Shown: positions 34,837-45,487, counted from the stretch's first letter. The stretch: 64,000 bases of DNA from Pseudomonas lundensis (GCF_001042985.1 NZ_JYKY01000006.1:62001-126000); one strand, 5' to 3'. The notes: generated by a model from the letters alone, not told the origin. Numbers and translations: made by a program.

Positions 34837-36195
34837 TTAGCCGCCCGGTGCCGGGGCAAAAATCGACCCCAGATGGCCACTGCTTTCGCCCAGGCTGATG
34901 TTGTCGTTCAGCCCTTGGCGCAGGTACGCCACCATCGCCGGTTGCAGGGCAATCGCGGTGTCGGTCTCGCGGTCACCGCCCGGTACGTAGGCGCCGACGC
35001 TGATCAAGTCCCGCGCCTGCTGGAAGCGCGACCACAACTGCTTGAATTGCTGCGCGCGGCGCATGTGCTCTTCGTTGACCACCGAGGGCATGACCCGACT
35101 GATGGACGCTTCGATGTCGATGGCCGGGTAATGGCCTTCTTCAGCCAGTCGCCGGGACAGCACGATGTGGCCGTCCAGCACGCCCCGCGCCGAGTCGGCA
35201 ATCGGGTCTTGCTGGTCGTCCCCCTCGGACAGCACGGTATAGAACGCGGTGATCGACCCGCCGCCCGCTTCGGCGTTACCCGCCCGCTCCACCAGTTTTG
35301 GCAGCTTGGCGAACACCGAAGGCGGATAACCCTTGGTCGCAGGCGGCTCGCCGATCGCCAGGGCGATTTCCCGCTGCGCCTGGGCGAAACGGGTCAGCGA
35401 GTCCATCAGCAACAGGACGTTTTTGCCTTTGTCGCGAAAGTATTCGGCAATCCGCGTGCAATACATGGCTGCGCGCATACGCATCAAGGGCGCGTCATCC
35501 GCTGGCGAGGCCACCACCACCGAGCGCTTGAGGCCTTCTTCGCCGAGGATGTGTTCGATGAACTCTTTCACCTCACGGCCCCGCTCACCGATCAGCCCCA
35601 CCACCACGATGTCGGCCTCGGTAAAGCGGGTCATCATGCCCAGCAGCACACTCTTGCCCACGCCCGTACCGGCAAACAGGCCCAGACGCTGGCCGCGACC
35701 GACCGTCAATAAACCGTTGATGCTGCGGATGCCCACGTCCAGCGGCACGCTGATCGGGTTGCGCTTGAGCGGGTTGATGGTCGGGCCGTCCATCGGCACC
35801 CAGTCTTCGGCTTTCATCCCGCCTTTGCCGTCCAGTGCCCGCCCGGCGCCATCGAGCACGCGGCCGAGCATGCTCATGCCCATGGGCAAGCGCCCGGTGT
35901 CTGCCAACGGCACCACACGGGCGCCCGGCGCAATACCGGCGACACTGCCCACCGGCATGAGGAAGATTTTGCTACCCGAAAACCCCATCACTTCGGCTTC
36001 GACTTCCACCGGGTGAAAGCTGTCGTCGTTGATGACCAGGCAACGGCTGCCCATGGCCGCGCGCAAACCTTCGGCTTCAAGCGTCAGGCCGACCATGCGC
36101 AGCAGGCGGCCCTCGACAATGGGCTGGCCGGGCAAGGTGATGGCGGGCGAATAGGTGCTCAGGCGTTTGGCAAAACTGGTGCGTTTAAGGTGCAT
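34837..36195 (-). CDS. fliI: Flagellum-specific ATPase FliI
   Basis: A 452-residue F1-beta-like ATPase with Walker [18 protein letters not shown], Walker [17 protein letters not shown] and the family motif [20 protein letters not shown]. It energises substrate unloading at the export gate with FliH and FliJ. The start is the ATG at 36195 ([12 protein letters not shown]), which overlaps the fliH end by 11 bases. A longer open frame runs back into fliH without family similarity. Confidence 0.96.
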   Translation of the reverse strand: MHLKRTSFAKRLSTYSPAITLPGQPIVEGRLLRMVGLTLEAEGLRAAMGSRCLVINDDSFHPVEVEAEVMGFSGSKIFLMPVGSVAGIAPGARVVPLADTGRLPMGMSMLGRVLDGAGRALDGKGGMKAEDWVPMDGPTINPLKRNPISVPLDVGIRSINGLLTVGRGQRLGLFAGTGVGKSVLLGMMTRFTEADIVVVGLIGERGREVKEFIEHILGEEGLKRSVVVASPADDAPLMRMRAAMYCTRIAEYFRDKGKNVLLLMDSLTRFAQAQREIALAIGEPPATKGYPPSVFAKLPKLVERAGNAEAGGGSITAFYTVLSEGDDQQDPIADSARGVLDGHIVLSRRLAEEGHYPAIDIEASISRVMPSVVNEEHMRRAQQFKQLWSRFQQARDLISVGAYVPGGDRETDTAIALQPAMVAYLRQGLNDNISLGESSGHLGSIFAPAPGG

Positions 36196-36958
36196 CCGGT
36201 GCGTCCAGGTCGACGTCAATGTCCGGCGCAGACGGGTGCAGCGCCTGTTCGTGTAATTGGTCAAACAACTGGCTCATGGCCTGCTTGATGCGGGTTTCGA
36301 TGCTGGCGTCGATCCGGCTGTGTTCGGTTTCGACCCGGCAACCGCCCGGCTGCAAGGTGTCGTCTTCGAGGATCCGCCACGTGGCGTCATGCCGCTCGCG
36401 CAGGGCCTTGATCTGGGCAAAATCTTGCGGATTGATGAACAGGCGAATGTTGTCAGCGCCCATCGGCAACAATTTGAGGCTCTCGCGCAGTACTTGCTCG
36501 ATCTGGCTGGAGTCGGTTTTCAGTTCGCGCTGGATCACCAGCCGCGTCATGTGTTCAACCAGCCCCACCATGGCTTTTTCGAGCTGCTCGTCCTGCTCGG
36601 CCAGCGGCGCAAACAGGCTGCTCATCAGGCGTTCCAAGCTGCCGACCTTGGCGCTCAAGGCCACTTCCGCCTCTTGGCGCACCTTGAGCTGCGTGCTGTG
36701 AAAGCCTTCTTTTTCGCCGGTGGCGAAGCCTTCGTTGTAGGCCTCCTGACGGATGCTTTCGAGCTCTTCGAGGGTCAGCGGCTGGACTTCCTCCAGCGGC
36801 ACTTCTTCGCTCTCGACCGGCAGTTCTTCGACCGGCTCGGGCTCGGGTTCCGGCGCTTCGCGAAACGGGTCAAAGCTGGGCAAGGACCACACGTCAAAAC
36901 CGCCGACATCGCGGGCGCGGATCACATCACTGGGCGACTCGCCCTTGGCATTGCTCAC
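36185..36958 (-). CDS. fliH: Flagellar assembly protein FliH
   Basis: A 257-residue protein: an acidic N-terminal region ([18 protein letters not shown]), a helical middle ([17 protein letters not shown]) and a C-terminal FliH domain ([20 protein letters not shown]). FliH regulates FliI and anchors it to FliN. It follows fliG without a gap and overlaps fliI. The sequence is typical of Pseudomonas FliH. Confidence 0.95.
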   Translation of the reverse strand: MSNAKGESPSDVIRARDVGGFDVWSLPSFDPFREAPEPEPEPVEELPVESEEVPLEEVQPLTLEELESIRQEAYNEGFATGEKEGFHSTQLKVRQEAEVALSAKVGSLERLMSSLFAPLAEQDEQLEKAMVGLVEHMTRLVIQRELKTDSSQIEQVLRESLKLLPMGADNIRLFINPQDFAQIKALRERHDATWRILEDDTLQPGGCRVETEHSRIDASIETRIKQAMSQLFDQLHEQALHPSAPDIDVDLDAPDAP

Positions 36959-37981
36959 TTAGATCATCTCTTCGCCGCCCTTCCCGCCGAGAACGATTTC
37001 TCCGGCTTCGGCCATACGGCGAGCAATGGTGAGGATTTCTTTCTGTGCGGTTTCGACGTCGCTGACACGCACCGGGCCCTTGGCTTCGAGGTCGTCGCGC
37101 AGCAGTTCGGACGCACGCTTGGACATGTTCTTGAAGATTTTTTCCTGAACGTTGTCGTCCGAGCCCTTGAGCGCCAGTACCAGCACGTCCGAAGACACTT
37201 CGCGCAACAGCGCCTGAATGCCGCGGTCGTCGACGTCGGCCAGGTTGTTGAACACAAACATGAGGTCTTCGATCTGACCGGACAGGTCTTCGTCGATTTC
37301 GCGGATCGAGTCCATCAACTGGCCCTCGGTCGAGCTGTCGAGGAAGTTCATGATGTCAGCCGCACGCTTGATACCGCCCAATGTTGTACGGGCAGCATTG
37401 GAGTTGCCGGAGAATTGCTTCTCGAGAATCTGGTTCAGCTCTTTGAGCGCGGCCGGTTGCACGGTGTTGAGCGACGAGACGCGCAGGATGATGTCCAGGC
37501 GTGCCTTGTGGTCAAAATGGCCCAGCACCTCACCGGCCTGGTCGGGGTCCAGGTACGCCACCACGATGGCCTGGATTTGCGGGTGCTCGAAACGGATCAC
37601 GTCCGCCACCGCACGCGGCTCCATCCATTTGAGGCTGTCCAGACCGCTGGTGTTGCCGCCCAGCAGGATGCGGTCGATCAGGCCGTTGGCCTTGTCTTCG
37701 CCCAGTGCCGAGGTGAGCATTTTGCGGATGTAGCTGTCAGAGCCAACGCCGAGGCTGGTCTGGTCGCCGACGATCTCGACGAACTCACTCATGACCTGCT
37801 CAACCTGCTCACGGTGAACGTTGCGCATTTGCGCCATCGCCACACCCACGCGCTGCACTTCTTTAGGGCCCATGTGCCGCAGCACCTGGGCCGCGTCGGT
37901 TTCCCCCAGGGACAGCAGCAGGATCGCGGCCTTGTCGACCCGGGTCAGCTTGAGGTTGGTGGCGGCTCGGTTGTCACTCAT
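36959..37981 (-). CDS. fliG: Flagellar motor switch protein FliG
   Basis: A 340-residue protein starting MSDNRAATNLKLTRVDKAAI. It has the EHPQ-type motif (RFEHPQIQAIVVAYL) and the C-terminal torque helix region (IQALLREVSSDVLVLALKGS, KNMSKRASELLRDDLE). FliG is the rotor part that meets the stators, here MotCD and presumably MotAB elsewhere. Its start overlaps the end of fliF by eight bases. Confidence 0.98.
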   Translation of the reverse strand: MSDNRAATNLKLTRVDKAAILLLSLGETDAAQVLRHMGPKEVQRVGVAMAQMRNVHREQVEQVMSEFVEIVGDQTSLGVGSDSYIRKMLTSALGEDKANGLIDRILLGGNTSGLDSLKWMEPRAVADVIRFEHPQIQAIVVAYLDPDQAGEVLGHFDHKARLDIILRVSSLNTVQPAALKELNQILEKQFSGNSNAARTTLGGIKRAADIMNFLDSSTEGQLMDSIREIDEDLSGQIEDLMFVFNNLADVDDRGIQALLREVSSDVLVLALKGSDDNVQEKIFKNMSKRASELLRDDLEAKGPVRVSDVETAQKEILTIARRMAEAGEIVLGGKGGEEMI

Positions 37982-39767
37982 CAGCGTTGATCCACTCTTT
38001 CACGACCTGTGCCACACGGCCCGGGTCTTCTGCTACCAGACTTTTAATTGCGTTCAACTGAGCGTCATAGCCTTCGCTCGGGCTTGGCAACAGAATGCTT
38101 TGTGGACCGCCGAGGCTGACCCGGTCGTTGGCCAACTCGCCGTCCAGGCCGCCGATGCCGCCCAGACCGCCCAGCTCGGCATCACTGCCCAACGCCATTT
38201 GTTTGTTGCGGCCGTGACCGGTGATGTTGTTGAGCACCGGGCGCAATACGCCGAACACCAGCACCAGAATGAACAACACACCCAGCACTTGCTTGACGAT
38301 GTCCCAGAACCACGGCTGCGAGTAGAACGGAATATCGGCAATCACTTCGCCTCGTTCGGCGGAGAACGGCACGTTGATCACGCTCACGCTGTCGCCACGG
38401 CTGGCGTCAAAGCCCACCGCGTCTTGCACCAGACGCGTGAAGCGCGCCAATTGATCGGTGCTCCACGGCTCGCGGGTGACTTCACCGTTGGCCGGGTCGA
38501 CCTTGACCTGATCGTCCACCACCACGGCAACCGACAGGCGATTGACACGGCCCTGTTGCTGCTTGGTGTGGCTGATGGAGCGGTCCAGCTCAAAGTTTTT
38601 GGTCGATTGCGAACGTTTGTCGGCCGGGTATGGCGCCAACATGGGCTGGCCGGTGGCCGGGTCCATGATCTGCTGACCGTTGGCGTCCAGCAGCGGCTGG
38701 CCTGGCTGCACCATGCCAGCGGCGGCGGTGGCCTGGCCGGTTTGCTGCGGCGCCGACGCCGGGGCCGGTGGCTGATTGCTCAGCGCGCCCGGCACACCTT
38801 GCGGGCCATTGCTGGCGGTGCGTTGTTCGTTGGTGGACTGCTCGCTGCGCAACGCCGGTTGGTCCGGGTTGAATTGCTCGGAGGTCGATTCAACGGCGCT
38901 GAAATCCACGTCCGCGGACACTTCGGCCTTGTAGCGGTCATTACCCAATACCGGCTGCAGGATGTTGTGCACGCGCTGGGTGAGCATGCTTTCCATGCGG
39001 CGGCTGTAATCGAACTGCTTGCCAGCCATGGTCAGTTCGGAGTTTTCCGCCTGATCCGACAGCAGGTTGCCCTTCTGGTCGACCACCGTGATCTGCGATT
39101 TGGTCAATTCCGGGACGCTGGTGGCCACCAGATTGATAATGGCCAGCACCTGACCCGGCTCCAGCGAACGGCCCGAATACAGCTCAACCAGAACCGAGGC
39201 GCTGGGCTTGCGTTCATCGCGCACGAACACCGAGCTTTTCGGAATCGCCAGGTGCACGCGGGCGCCCTTGACGTTGTTCAGGCTGGAAATGGTGCGTGCC
39301 AGTTCGCCTTCGAGGCCGCGGCGATAGCGCGTGGCTTCCATGAACTGGCTAGTGCCCAGCCCCTGGTCCTTGTCCAGAATCTCGAAGCCGATATTGCTGT
39401 CGGTCGGCGAGACACCGGCGGCGGCCAGCTTGAGGCGGGCACGGGCGACGTCATCGGCCTTGACCAGTAACGCGCCGGAAGTGGGCTCGACTGTGTAGGG
39501 AATATCGGCGGTGGCCAGGGTCTCCATGACTTGCTTGGCATCCATACCGGCCAGGCTACCGTACAGTGGCCGGTAATCGGGCTGTTGCGACCACAGCACC
39601 ACGGCAAAACCAATCGCCACGCTCGCGGCCAGCCCGACCATCAGGCCGACCTGACGCAGCATGGTCATCTCGGAAAGGTTTTCCAGAAAAGACAGCCCGA
39701 ACAGCGGCGGTTTGCCTTCTGTAGAGCCCGCCTTGGCCGGGACGTTATCAGCGACTGCTTCTGCCAT
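37974..39767 (-). CDS. fliF: Flagellar MS-ring protein FliF
   Basis: A 597-residue protein with transmembrane helices near residues 38-60 and 455-480, ring-building motifs (AGVSPTDSNIGFEILDKDQG; ELARTISSLNNVKGARVHLA) and a C-terminal FliG-binding tail (SLVAEDPGRVAQVVKEWINA). FliF forms the MS ring in the inner membrane, the base of the rotor. It follows fliE by 14 bp. Confidence 0.98.
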   Translation of the reverse strand: MAEAVADNVPAKAGSTEGKPPLFGLSFLENLSEMTMLRQVGLMVGLAASVAIGFAVVLWSQQPDYRPLYGSLAGMDAKQVMETLATADIPYTVEPTSGALLVKADDVARARLKLAAAGVSPTDSNIGFEILDKDQGLGTSQFMEATRYRRGLEGELARTISSLNNVKGARVHLAIPKSSVFVRDERKPSASVLVELYSGRSLEPGQVLAIINLVATSVPELTKSQITVVDQKGNLLSDQAENSELTMAGKQFDYSRRMESMLTQRVHNILQPVLGNDRYKAEVSADVDFSAVESTSEQFNPDQPALRSEQSTNEQRTASNGPQGVPGALSNQPPAPASAPQQTGQATAAAGMVQPGQPLLDANGQQIMDPATGQPMLAPYPADKRSQSTKNFELDRSISHTKQQQGRVNRLSVAVVVDDQVKVDPANGEVTREPWSTDQLARFTRLVQDAVGFDASRGDSVSVINVPFSAERGEVIADIPFYSQPWFWDIVKQVLGVLFILVLVFGVLRPVLNNITGHGRNKQMALGSDAELGGLGGIGGLDGELANDRVSLGGPQSILLPSPSEGYDAQLNAIKSLVAEDPGRVAQVVKEWINADE

Positions 39768-39781
39768 GACCTAATACGTCC

Positions 39782-40114
39782 TTAAACCGGCATCTGCATG
39801 ATGTCTTGGTACGCCTGAACCAACTTGTTGCGTACTTGGGTCAATGCCTGAAAAGAAACACTGGCTTTCTGCGATGCAATCATCACGTCAGTCAGGTCAA
39901 CACCGCTCTTGCCGATTTCAAACGCGTTCGACAACTGGGACGACGCCTGCTGGGTTTCGCTGACCTTGTTGATCGCGTTGCCGAGCATATCGGAGAAGCT
40001 GGGGGCGCCCAGTTCGGCAGGCGCTTGCACAGCCGACTTCGGCTGGGCCATGGCGTCCATTTGCATGGCCCGCATGTCCAACATCATTCGATTAAATTCA
40101 ATACCTTGGCTCAT
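39782..40114 (-). CDS. fliE: Flagellar hook-basal body protein FliE
   Basis: A 110-residue rod-junction protein, [20 protein letters not shown]. The conserved C-terminal part ([20 protein letters not shown], then [18 protein letters not shown]) is clear. FliE joins the MS ring to the rod. It is the first gene of fliEFGHIJ and is preceded by a consensus RpoN promoter. Confidence 0.97.
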   Translation of the reverse strand: MSQGIEFNRMMLDMRAMQMDAMAQPKSAVQAPAELGAPSFSDMLGNAINKVSETQQASSQLSNAFEIGKSGVDLTDVMIASQKASVSFQALTQVRNKLVQAYQDIMQMPV

Positions 40115-40176
40115 GGACTACTCTCTCCGACGGCCCGCAATTTTTTGACGCTCACACAGCATCCACTGAGGTGTTA

Positions 40177-40191
40177 GCAACAAGGGTGCCA
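40177..40191 (-). promoter_or_regulatory. RpoN (sigma-54) promoter of the fliE operon
   Basis: The minus strand reads TGGCACCCTTGTTGC, a full consensus match, 63 bp before the fliE start. Just upstream is ATCAATAAATAACT, which resembles a FleQ box (9 of 14 against GTCAATAAATTGAC). Confidence 0.88.
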
Positions 40192-40298
40192 GTTATTTAT
40201 TGATCTGGAACAAATCACGTTACAAAAGGTCGCAGGCAGATGAGTGGCGTGTGGTCGCACCGCACGGACACAACCTGCGCAGTGACAAGCGTCAGTGT

Positions 40299-41708
40299 TC
40301 AAGGGGTGGCGAACAGGTAAGCCTCGACATCCATACCCGCATCGCGCATTTGCGCCAATTTGTAGCGCAGGGTGCGCGGGCTGATGCCCAGACGCTCGGC
40401 GGCCTCTTTGCGGCGACCCCGTTCGGCGCGCAAGGTGTCGATAATCAACTGGAACTCGCGACGGCGCAGGTCATCACCCAGCGCCCCCGCCGACGCCCCG
40501 GCCGGTTCGTTGGGGGTTTGAGCAGGCGCCGGCAATCTGGCACTGCTTGAAGAAGACAACGGCGCACAGGCCACCGGCCCCGACAGACAAAAATCCGCCG
40601 CCTCGATCAGCCCGCTTTGTTGCAGGATCAGGGCGCGCTGAATGGCGTTGTCCAGCTCACGCACATTGCCCGGCCAGCCGTAGTGGGTCAGGCACGCTTG
40701 CGCATCCGGCGAGAAGCGTACGGCGGTGTGTTTCATTTTGTTGATGTGCTTGGCCAGCAGGCGCTCTGCCAGCGGCAGAATATCGGCGGTGCGCTCGCGC
40801 AACGGACGCCAGGCCAGCGGAAACACCGACAGCCGGTAATACAAATCTTCCCGGAACCGCCCCGCCGCCACTTCGCCCGCCAGATCGCGGTTAGTGGTGG
40901 CCACGACCCGAATATCCAGCGCTATCGGCTTGCGCCCGCCGACCCGTTCAACTTCGCGCTCCTGCAACACGCGCAACAGCTTGGCTTGCAGGCCCAAGGG
41001 CATTTCAGAGATTTCATCCAGCAGCAGCGTGCCGCCGTCCGCCTGTTCAAATTTGCCCGCCTGCGCCGCAATCGCGCCCGTGAACGAGCCCTTTTCGTGG
41101 CCGAACAGCGTCGCTTCCAGCATGTTGTCCGGAATCGCCGCACAGTTGATCGCGACAAAGGGCTGAGTCGCCCGATGAGAGTGCTGATGAATATAACGCG
41201 CCAGGACTTCTTTACCGGTGCCGGACTCACCCGAGATCAGCACCGTGGAATCGCTGCGGGCCACGCGGGCCGCCAGCTCCAGCAGTTGCGCGCTGGCCGG
41301 CTCGATGGCCACCGGGCCTTGCGCGTCAGCCGCACCCAAACTGCCGAGCGCATGACGCGCCACCAGCTCCAGCAACGCCCTGGGCTCGAACGGCTTGACC
41401 AGGTAATCGGCCGCGCCCTGACGCATGGCGTCCACCGCGCGCTCCACCGCGCCGTGGGCGGTCATCAACAACACCGGCAGTTGGGGTTGCCGCGCCCGCA
41501 ACAGGGCGAGCAATTGGTGACCGTCCATGCCCGGCATGTTGACGTCGCTGACCACCAGACTGAACGCTTGGGCCGAGACCGCCTCCAGCGCTTCTTCAGC
41601 AGACCCCACGGCGCGAAACCGATGCCCGGCCAGCAGCAAAGTGTCGGATAACGCTTCACGCAACGCACGATCGTCTTCCACCAGCAGCACATTGATGCGC
41701 ATTGCCAT
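40299..41708 (-). CDS. fleR: Flagellar two-component response regulator FleR (sigma-54 activator)
   Basis: A 469-residue NtrC-type regulator: receiver with acceptor Asp55 (VVSDVNMPGMDG), AAA+ domain with Walker [18 protein letters not shown] and sigma-54-contact loop GSFTGA (the usual form is GAFTGA), and a Fis-type HTH (RKEAAERLGISPRTLRYKL). FleR with FleS activates the middle flagellar promoters. Its ATG, seven bases after GGAGG, overlaps the fleS stop (TGATG). Confidence 0.95.
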   Translation of the reverse strand: MAMRINVLLVEDDRALREALSDTLLLAGHRFRAVGSAEEALEAVSAQAFSLVVSDVNMPGMDGHQLLALLRARQPQLPVLLMTAHGAVERAVDAMRQGAADYLVKPFEPRALLELVARHALGSLGAADAQGPVAIEPASAQLLELAARVARSDSTVLISGESGTGKEVLARYIHQHSHRATQPFVAINCAAIPDNMLEATLFGHEKGSFTGAIAAQAGKFEQADGGTLLLDEISEMPLGLQAKLLRVLQEREVERVGGRKPIALDIRVVATTNRDLAGEVAAGRFREDLYYRLSVFPLAWRPLRERTADILPLAERLLAKHINKMKHTAVRFSPDAQACLTHYGWPGNVRELDNAIQRALILQQSGLIEAADFCLSGPVACAPLSSSSSARLPAPAQTPNEPAGASAGALGDDLRRREFQLIIDTLRAERGRRKEAAERLGISPRTLRYKLAQMRDAGMDVEAYLFATP

Positions 41709-42958
41709 CAGCTCGCCTCCCCCGCGCGCGCTATCTCCTGCACGCCGAGCAATGGCAAGCCAAGCAGTGCACAGGTACCGCGCCCGAGTCGCGAGTGCAG
41801 TTGCAATTGACCCTGATGCGCGCGCACTACAGCCTTGACCACGGCCAGCCCCAGACCGGTGCCGGTGGCTTTGGTGGTGAAAAACGGCTCACCCAAACGC
41901 TCCAGCACCCGAGGCTCGATGCCACTGCCGCTGTCGCTCACACACAGGCGCAAAGTGTTGCCCCGTGCGTACACATGGACTTTGAGACGCACCTGCGCCG
42001 TGCCGGCTTGCAGGGCGTTTTCGATCAGATTGAGCAGCGCACCGACCAAGGTGTCGCGATTACACAGCACCTCGCCATCATGGATGTCGCACTGCCAGCG
42101 CATCGCAATGCCTTCGACGTGCGGTTGCGCGGCGGCTTGCAGCGCCTGCATCAACGCTTTGGGGGCAATGCGGTCAGTGAGGGGCAGTTCTCCGCGGGCA
42201 AACACCAGCATGTCTCGCACCTGATGCTCCAACTCATGCAAGCGCTCTTTAAGGCGCCCGGCAAAGCGCTGCTGGGTCTCGACCGGCAACTGTTGCTCAG
42301 TCAAATGACTGGCGTAGATCAAGGCCGCCGACAAAGGCGTGCGGATCTGGTGCGCCAGCGACGCCACCATGCGACCCAGGGAAGACAGGCGCTCATGGCG
42401 CGCAAGCTGGTCTTGCAGACGCCGGGTTTCTGTCAGGTCGTTGAGGAGCACCAGTTGACCCGGCTCGGCATCCAGCGAACGGGTGGAAATCGACAGGCGT
42501 CGGCCGTCAATCAGGGAAACTTCGTGGCCATCGTCTTCACGGGGCGCAAAACAGCGCGCGATCACATGGCGCCACAGTTCGCCTTCCAGCGGCAGCCCCA
42601 GCAGTTCGCAGGCGGCCGGGTTGGCCTCGCGCACCCGGCCGCGGTCGTCGATCACGATCACGCCGCCCGGCAGCAGGTCCAGCAGGTGTTGCAGGCGATT
42701 GGCCAGCCGCTCTTTTTCCGCCAGTTCGGCCATGCGCTGGGCGCTGACCACCGCCAGCTCGCCCTTGAGCTCGGTCACCCGGGCTTCCAGCAGGCTGTAG
42801 GAATCGGTCAATTGAGTCGACATCTGACTGAACAGCGAGAACGCCTGCTCAAGCCCTTCCCGACTGGCCTGTTCAACCGGGTTCAAGGGCTGAACGGCCA
42901 GAGACATGGCGTGCCCTGCGAGATCAGGGACGGAGGACTGCGGGGCGGACTGAGGCAT
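41708..42958 (-). CDS. fleS: Flagellar sensor histidine kinase FleS
   Basis: A 416-residue cytoplasmic kinase without membrane helices. A coiled coil (about residues 40-90) leads into a PAS domain (LLDLLPGGVIVIDDRGRVRE), then the phosphoacceptor His203 (MVASLAHQIRTPLSAALIYA) and a HATPase domain (LVGALLNLIENALQAG, SDSGSGIEP, TGLGLAVVK). FleS phosphorylates FleR. Its upstream region carries an RpoN promoter at 43012-43026, which fits FleQ control. Confidence 0.95.
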   Translation of the reverse strand: MPQSAPQSSVPDLAGHAMSLAVQPLNPVEQASREGLEQAFSLFSQMSTQLTDSYSLLEARVTELKGELAVVSAQRMAELAEKERLANRLQHLLDLLPGGVIVIDDRGRVREANPAACELLGLPLEGELWRHVIARCFAPREDDGHEVSLIDGRRLSISTRSLDAEPGQLVLLNDLTETRRLQDQLARHERLSSLGRMVASLAHQIRTPLSAALIYASHLTEQQLPVETQQRFAGRLKERLHELEHQVRDMLVFARGELPLTDRIAPKALMQALQAAAQPHVEGIAMRWQCDIHDGEVLCNRDTLVGALLNLIENALQAGTAQVRLKVHVYARGNTLRLCVSDSGSGIEPRVLERLGEPFFTTKATGTGLGLAVVKAVVRAHQGQLQLHSRLGRGTCALLGLPLLGVQEIARAGEAS

Positions 42959-43011
42959 GGGACTTTCTCGCGTGGCTGACCGTCATAAAACGGTTCGTTA
43001 GCAGAGACTTA

Positions 43012-43026
43012 GCAATACCCGTGCCT
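43012..43026 (-). promoter_or_regulatory. RpoN (sigma-54) promoter of fleSR
   Basis: The minus strand reads AGGCACGGGTATTGC, with GGCAC, exact GG-N10-GC spacing and TTGC. It stands 54 bp before the fleS start and is preceded by an A/T-rich tract. Confidence 0.8.
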
Positions 43027-43067
43027 AAAAAAAAATACTTATAAATCAACAGGTTAAAAAACAGGCG

Positions 43068-44543
43068 TCAATCATCCGCCTGTTCTTCACCTTCACGACG
43101 GCTCATGCCGTACTTGCGCATCTTTTCCACCAAGGTGGTTCGACGGATGCGCAGCCGCTCTGCGGCACGGGCCACGATGCCGTTGGCGTCGTCCAGCGCT
43201 TGCTGAATCAGGCCCTGCTCCAGACCACCGAGGTAGTCTTTGAGGTCCAGCCCTTCGGGCGGCAGCATGGCCGTGGCGGTGAAATCCGGCGTGGCATTGT
43301 TGATGGCCACGCGCTCTTCCATGTCGCTGCGCAGGCTGTCGACCAATTGCTCGTCTTCGTCGTCCACGTAGCGGAATTTCTTCGGCAGCTCGGCCACCCC
43401 GATCACCCCGTAGGGATGCATGATGGCCATGCGCTCAACGAGGTTGGCCAGTTCACGCACGTTACCCGGCCAGCCGTGGCGGCACAAAGACATGATGGCG
43501 GCTGAATTGAAGCGGATGGATCCGCGCTTTTCGTGCTCCATGCGCGAAATCAGTTCGTTCATCAACAACGGGATGTCTTCGACGCGCTCACGCAACGGCG
43601 CCATTTCAATCGGGAAGACGTTGAGGCGGTAGTACAAGTCTTCGCGGAAGGCGCCGACTTCAATCATGCTTTCGAGGTTTTTGTGGGTCGCGGCAATGAT
43701 GCGCACGTCGGCGCACTGGGTTTTGTTACTGCCCACACGTTCAAAGGTGCGCTCCTGCAACACGCGCAGCAGCTTGACCTGCATCGGCAGCGGCATGTCG
43801 CCGATTTCATCCAGGAACAGCGTGCCGCCGTTGGCCAGTTCAAAACGCCCGGCGCGGCTGGTGATGGCGCCGGTGAATGCGCCCTTCTCATGGCCGAACA
43901 GTTCGCTTTCGAGCAACTCGGCGGGAATCGCCCCGCAGTTAACGGGCACAAAGGGCGCGTCACGGCGTTTGGAGTGGTAATGCAGGTTGCGCGCGACCAC
44001 TTCCTTGCCGGTCCCCGACTCGCCCAAGATCAACACACTGGCGTCGGTGTCGGCCACTTGCTGCATCATTTGGCGCACGTGCTGGATCGCTCGACTGGTG
44101 CCGACCAGGCTGCGGAACAAATTCGGTTCACGGTGCCGACCGCGCTCACGGGCCTGGTCGTACATCTCACGATAGACCTGGGCACGGTGCAGCGAATCGA
44201 GCAATTTGCTGTAGCTGGGGGGCATTTCAAGGCTGGACAGCACGCGGCGGCGTTGGTCTTCGGGCAGGTCGACCGAAGAAATATCACCCAAAAGTAAAAT
44301 GGGAAGGAACTCATCCCACACGGCGAGTGTCTTAAGCAAGCTCGAAGCCCCACCCGCACTGCTCACGTCGCCCACAAGCACGCAGAGTACTTCGCGGCTG
44401 GACGCCAAGGAACCGACAGCCTGCTGCCAATCGCTACTCGCGGCGGATAAATTTTCTTCGCCCAGAAAATTTAAAATCACCGCCAGGTCGCGGCGACGGA
44501 CGCTATCGTCATCGATTAGCAGAATCTTGGTTTCACGCCACAT
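43068..44543 (-). CDS. fleQ: Master flagellar regulator FleQ
   Basis: A 491-residue sigma-54 activator. The N-terminal FleQ domain (1-130) has a receiver-like start ([20 protein letters not shown]) but no phosphoacceptor aspartate. The AAA+ domain has Walker A GESGTGKE at 174-181, GAFTGA at 221-226 and [22 protein letters not shown]-terminal Fis-type HTH ([20 protein letters not shown]) follows. FleQ starts the flagellar cascade and is restrained by FleN and by c-di-GMP. Two FleQ-box-like sites lie in its own upstream region (44654-44685). Confidence 0.97.
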   Translation of the reverse strand: MWRETKILLIDDDSVRRRDLAVILNFLGEENLSAASSDWQQAVGSLASSREVLCVLVGDVSSAGGASSLLKTLAVWDEFLPILLLGDISSVDLPEDQRRRVLSSLEMPPSYSKLLDSLHRAQVYREMYDQARERGRHREPNLFRSLVGTSRAIQHVRQMMQQVADTDASVLILGESGTGKEVVARNLHYHSKRRDAPFVPVNCGAIPAELLESELFGHEKGAFTGAITSRAGRFELANGGTLFLDEIGDMPLPMQVKLLRVLQERTFERVGSNKTQCADVRIIAATHKNLESMIEVGAFREDLYYRLNVFPIEMAPLRERVEDIPLLMNELISRMEHEKRGSIRFNSAAIMSLCRHGWPGNVRELANLVERMAIMHPYGVIGVAELPKKFRYVDDEDEQLVDSLRSDMEERVAINNATPDFTATAMLPPEGLDLKDYLGGLEQGLIQQALDDANGIVARAAERLRIRRTTLVEKMRKYGMSRREGEEQADD

Positions 44544-44653
44544 GCAATAGCAACTTCCCTAGTCAACTCAATGCCCTGATTGAGGGGCAAGGTAGACGCC
44601 TTGACCCGTATGGATATTTAAGACGACTGAAATCAGAAAACAGCACTAGTTAA

Positions 44654-44685
44654 GTCAAAAAATTGTATGCAGTCAATTTTATGGC
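44654..44685 (-). promoter_or_regulatory. Two FleQ-box-like sites upstream of fleQ
   Basis: GTCAAAAAATTGTA (44654-44667) and GTCAATTTTATGGC (44672-44685) each match the near-palindromic FleQ box GTCAATAAATTGAC in 11 of 14 positions on one strand or the other. They lie 110-145 bp before the fleQ start, next to a TTGACT that could be a -35 element. Autoregulation is inferred. Confidence 0.45.
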
Positions 44686-44720
44686 GCTACAAACACGCTT
44701 AACCACAAAATTTTTAGGTC

Positions 44721-45014
44721 TTAACCGAACAGATGGTAAACCTTTGAAGCATTTTTTGCTTGGTTGATCTGCGCCATCTGATCAACCACGAGCTGGCGCT
44801 CCCCTGTAGCGGCTTCCAGCAGCATGCGATACACCACTAACAGGCCCTCAAGATTCTCGCGCAAGACCGCTTCGTCCACCGGCTTTTCGGCCAGCACGCT
44901 CTCGACACAATCCCGACAGGCGGTATCCAGCTCGCCGATGGCTTCCCAGTTGCGCTCAGCCAAGGCATCGATCAGCGCATCACGGGTTTGTTGAATTCGT
45001 TGCAATTGGCTCAT
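44721..45014 (-). CDS. fliT: Flagellar chaperone FliT-like protein
   Basis: A 97-residue helical protein, MSQLQRIQQTRDALIDALAE, placed after fliS. In P. aeruginosa the gene here has been called fleP. Size and helical pattern match FliT-type chaperones for FliD. The start at 45014 has GAGGAG seven bases upstream. An open frame beginning further upstream would overlap fliS and is not supported. Confidence 0.8.
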   Translation of the reverse strand: MSQLQRIQQTRDALIDALAERNWEAIGELDTACRDCVESVLAEKPVDEAVLRENLEGLLVVYRMLLEAATGERQLVVDQMAQINQAKNASKVYHLFG

Positions 45015-45039
45015 GACGCACTCCTCGGGACCGGCAGGC

Positions 45040-45429
45040 TTATTCTGGCGCGATGGCATCCCAACCACTTTTGACAGTGATCAGCAGGCGGGCGACTTCG
45101 TCGATCAGTTCTGGGTCGTTTTTGGCATTAGCCAGGGTCAATTGCTTGGTCATGTACTCGTACAGACTGTCCAACTGACGCAGCGCTTCCTTGTCATCGG
45201 TATTTTCTTCACGCAGGCCCGCACGCAAGCCCGTGATGATGTCGATGGTCTTGGTGATCAGCAAAGCCTTCTGAGCAATATCCCCCCGAGCCATGGCACC
45301 TTTGGCTTGTGCCATACGCTCCAGAGCACCTTCCATCAGCATCTGAATCAACCGGTGCGGGCTGGCCTCGGAGATTTGAGCGTGGGAATTGACCTTCTGG
45401 TACTGACGAAGGGCGCGCATCGGGTTCAT
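45040..45429 (-). CDS. fliS: Flagellin export chaperone FliS
   Basis: A 129-residue four-helix protein with the family start ALRQYQKVNSHAQISEASPH and the stretch HRLIQMLMEGALERMAQAKG. FliS binds the C-terminal helix of flagellin to prevent early polymerisation. It lies between fliD and fliT. Confidence 0.97.
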   Translation of the reverse strand: MNPMRALRQYQKVNSHAQISEASPHRLIQMLMEGALERMAQAKGAMARGDIAQKALLITKTIDIITGLRAGLREENTDDKEALRQLDSLYEYMTKQLTLANAKNDPELIDEVARLLITVKSGWDAIAPE

Positions 45430-45487
45430 GTTTCTACCTCGTAACAGGTGACCGGCAAAAATAGGTGGACTTACTAACCTGTGTCGA

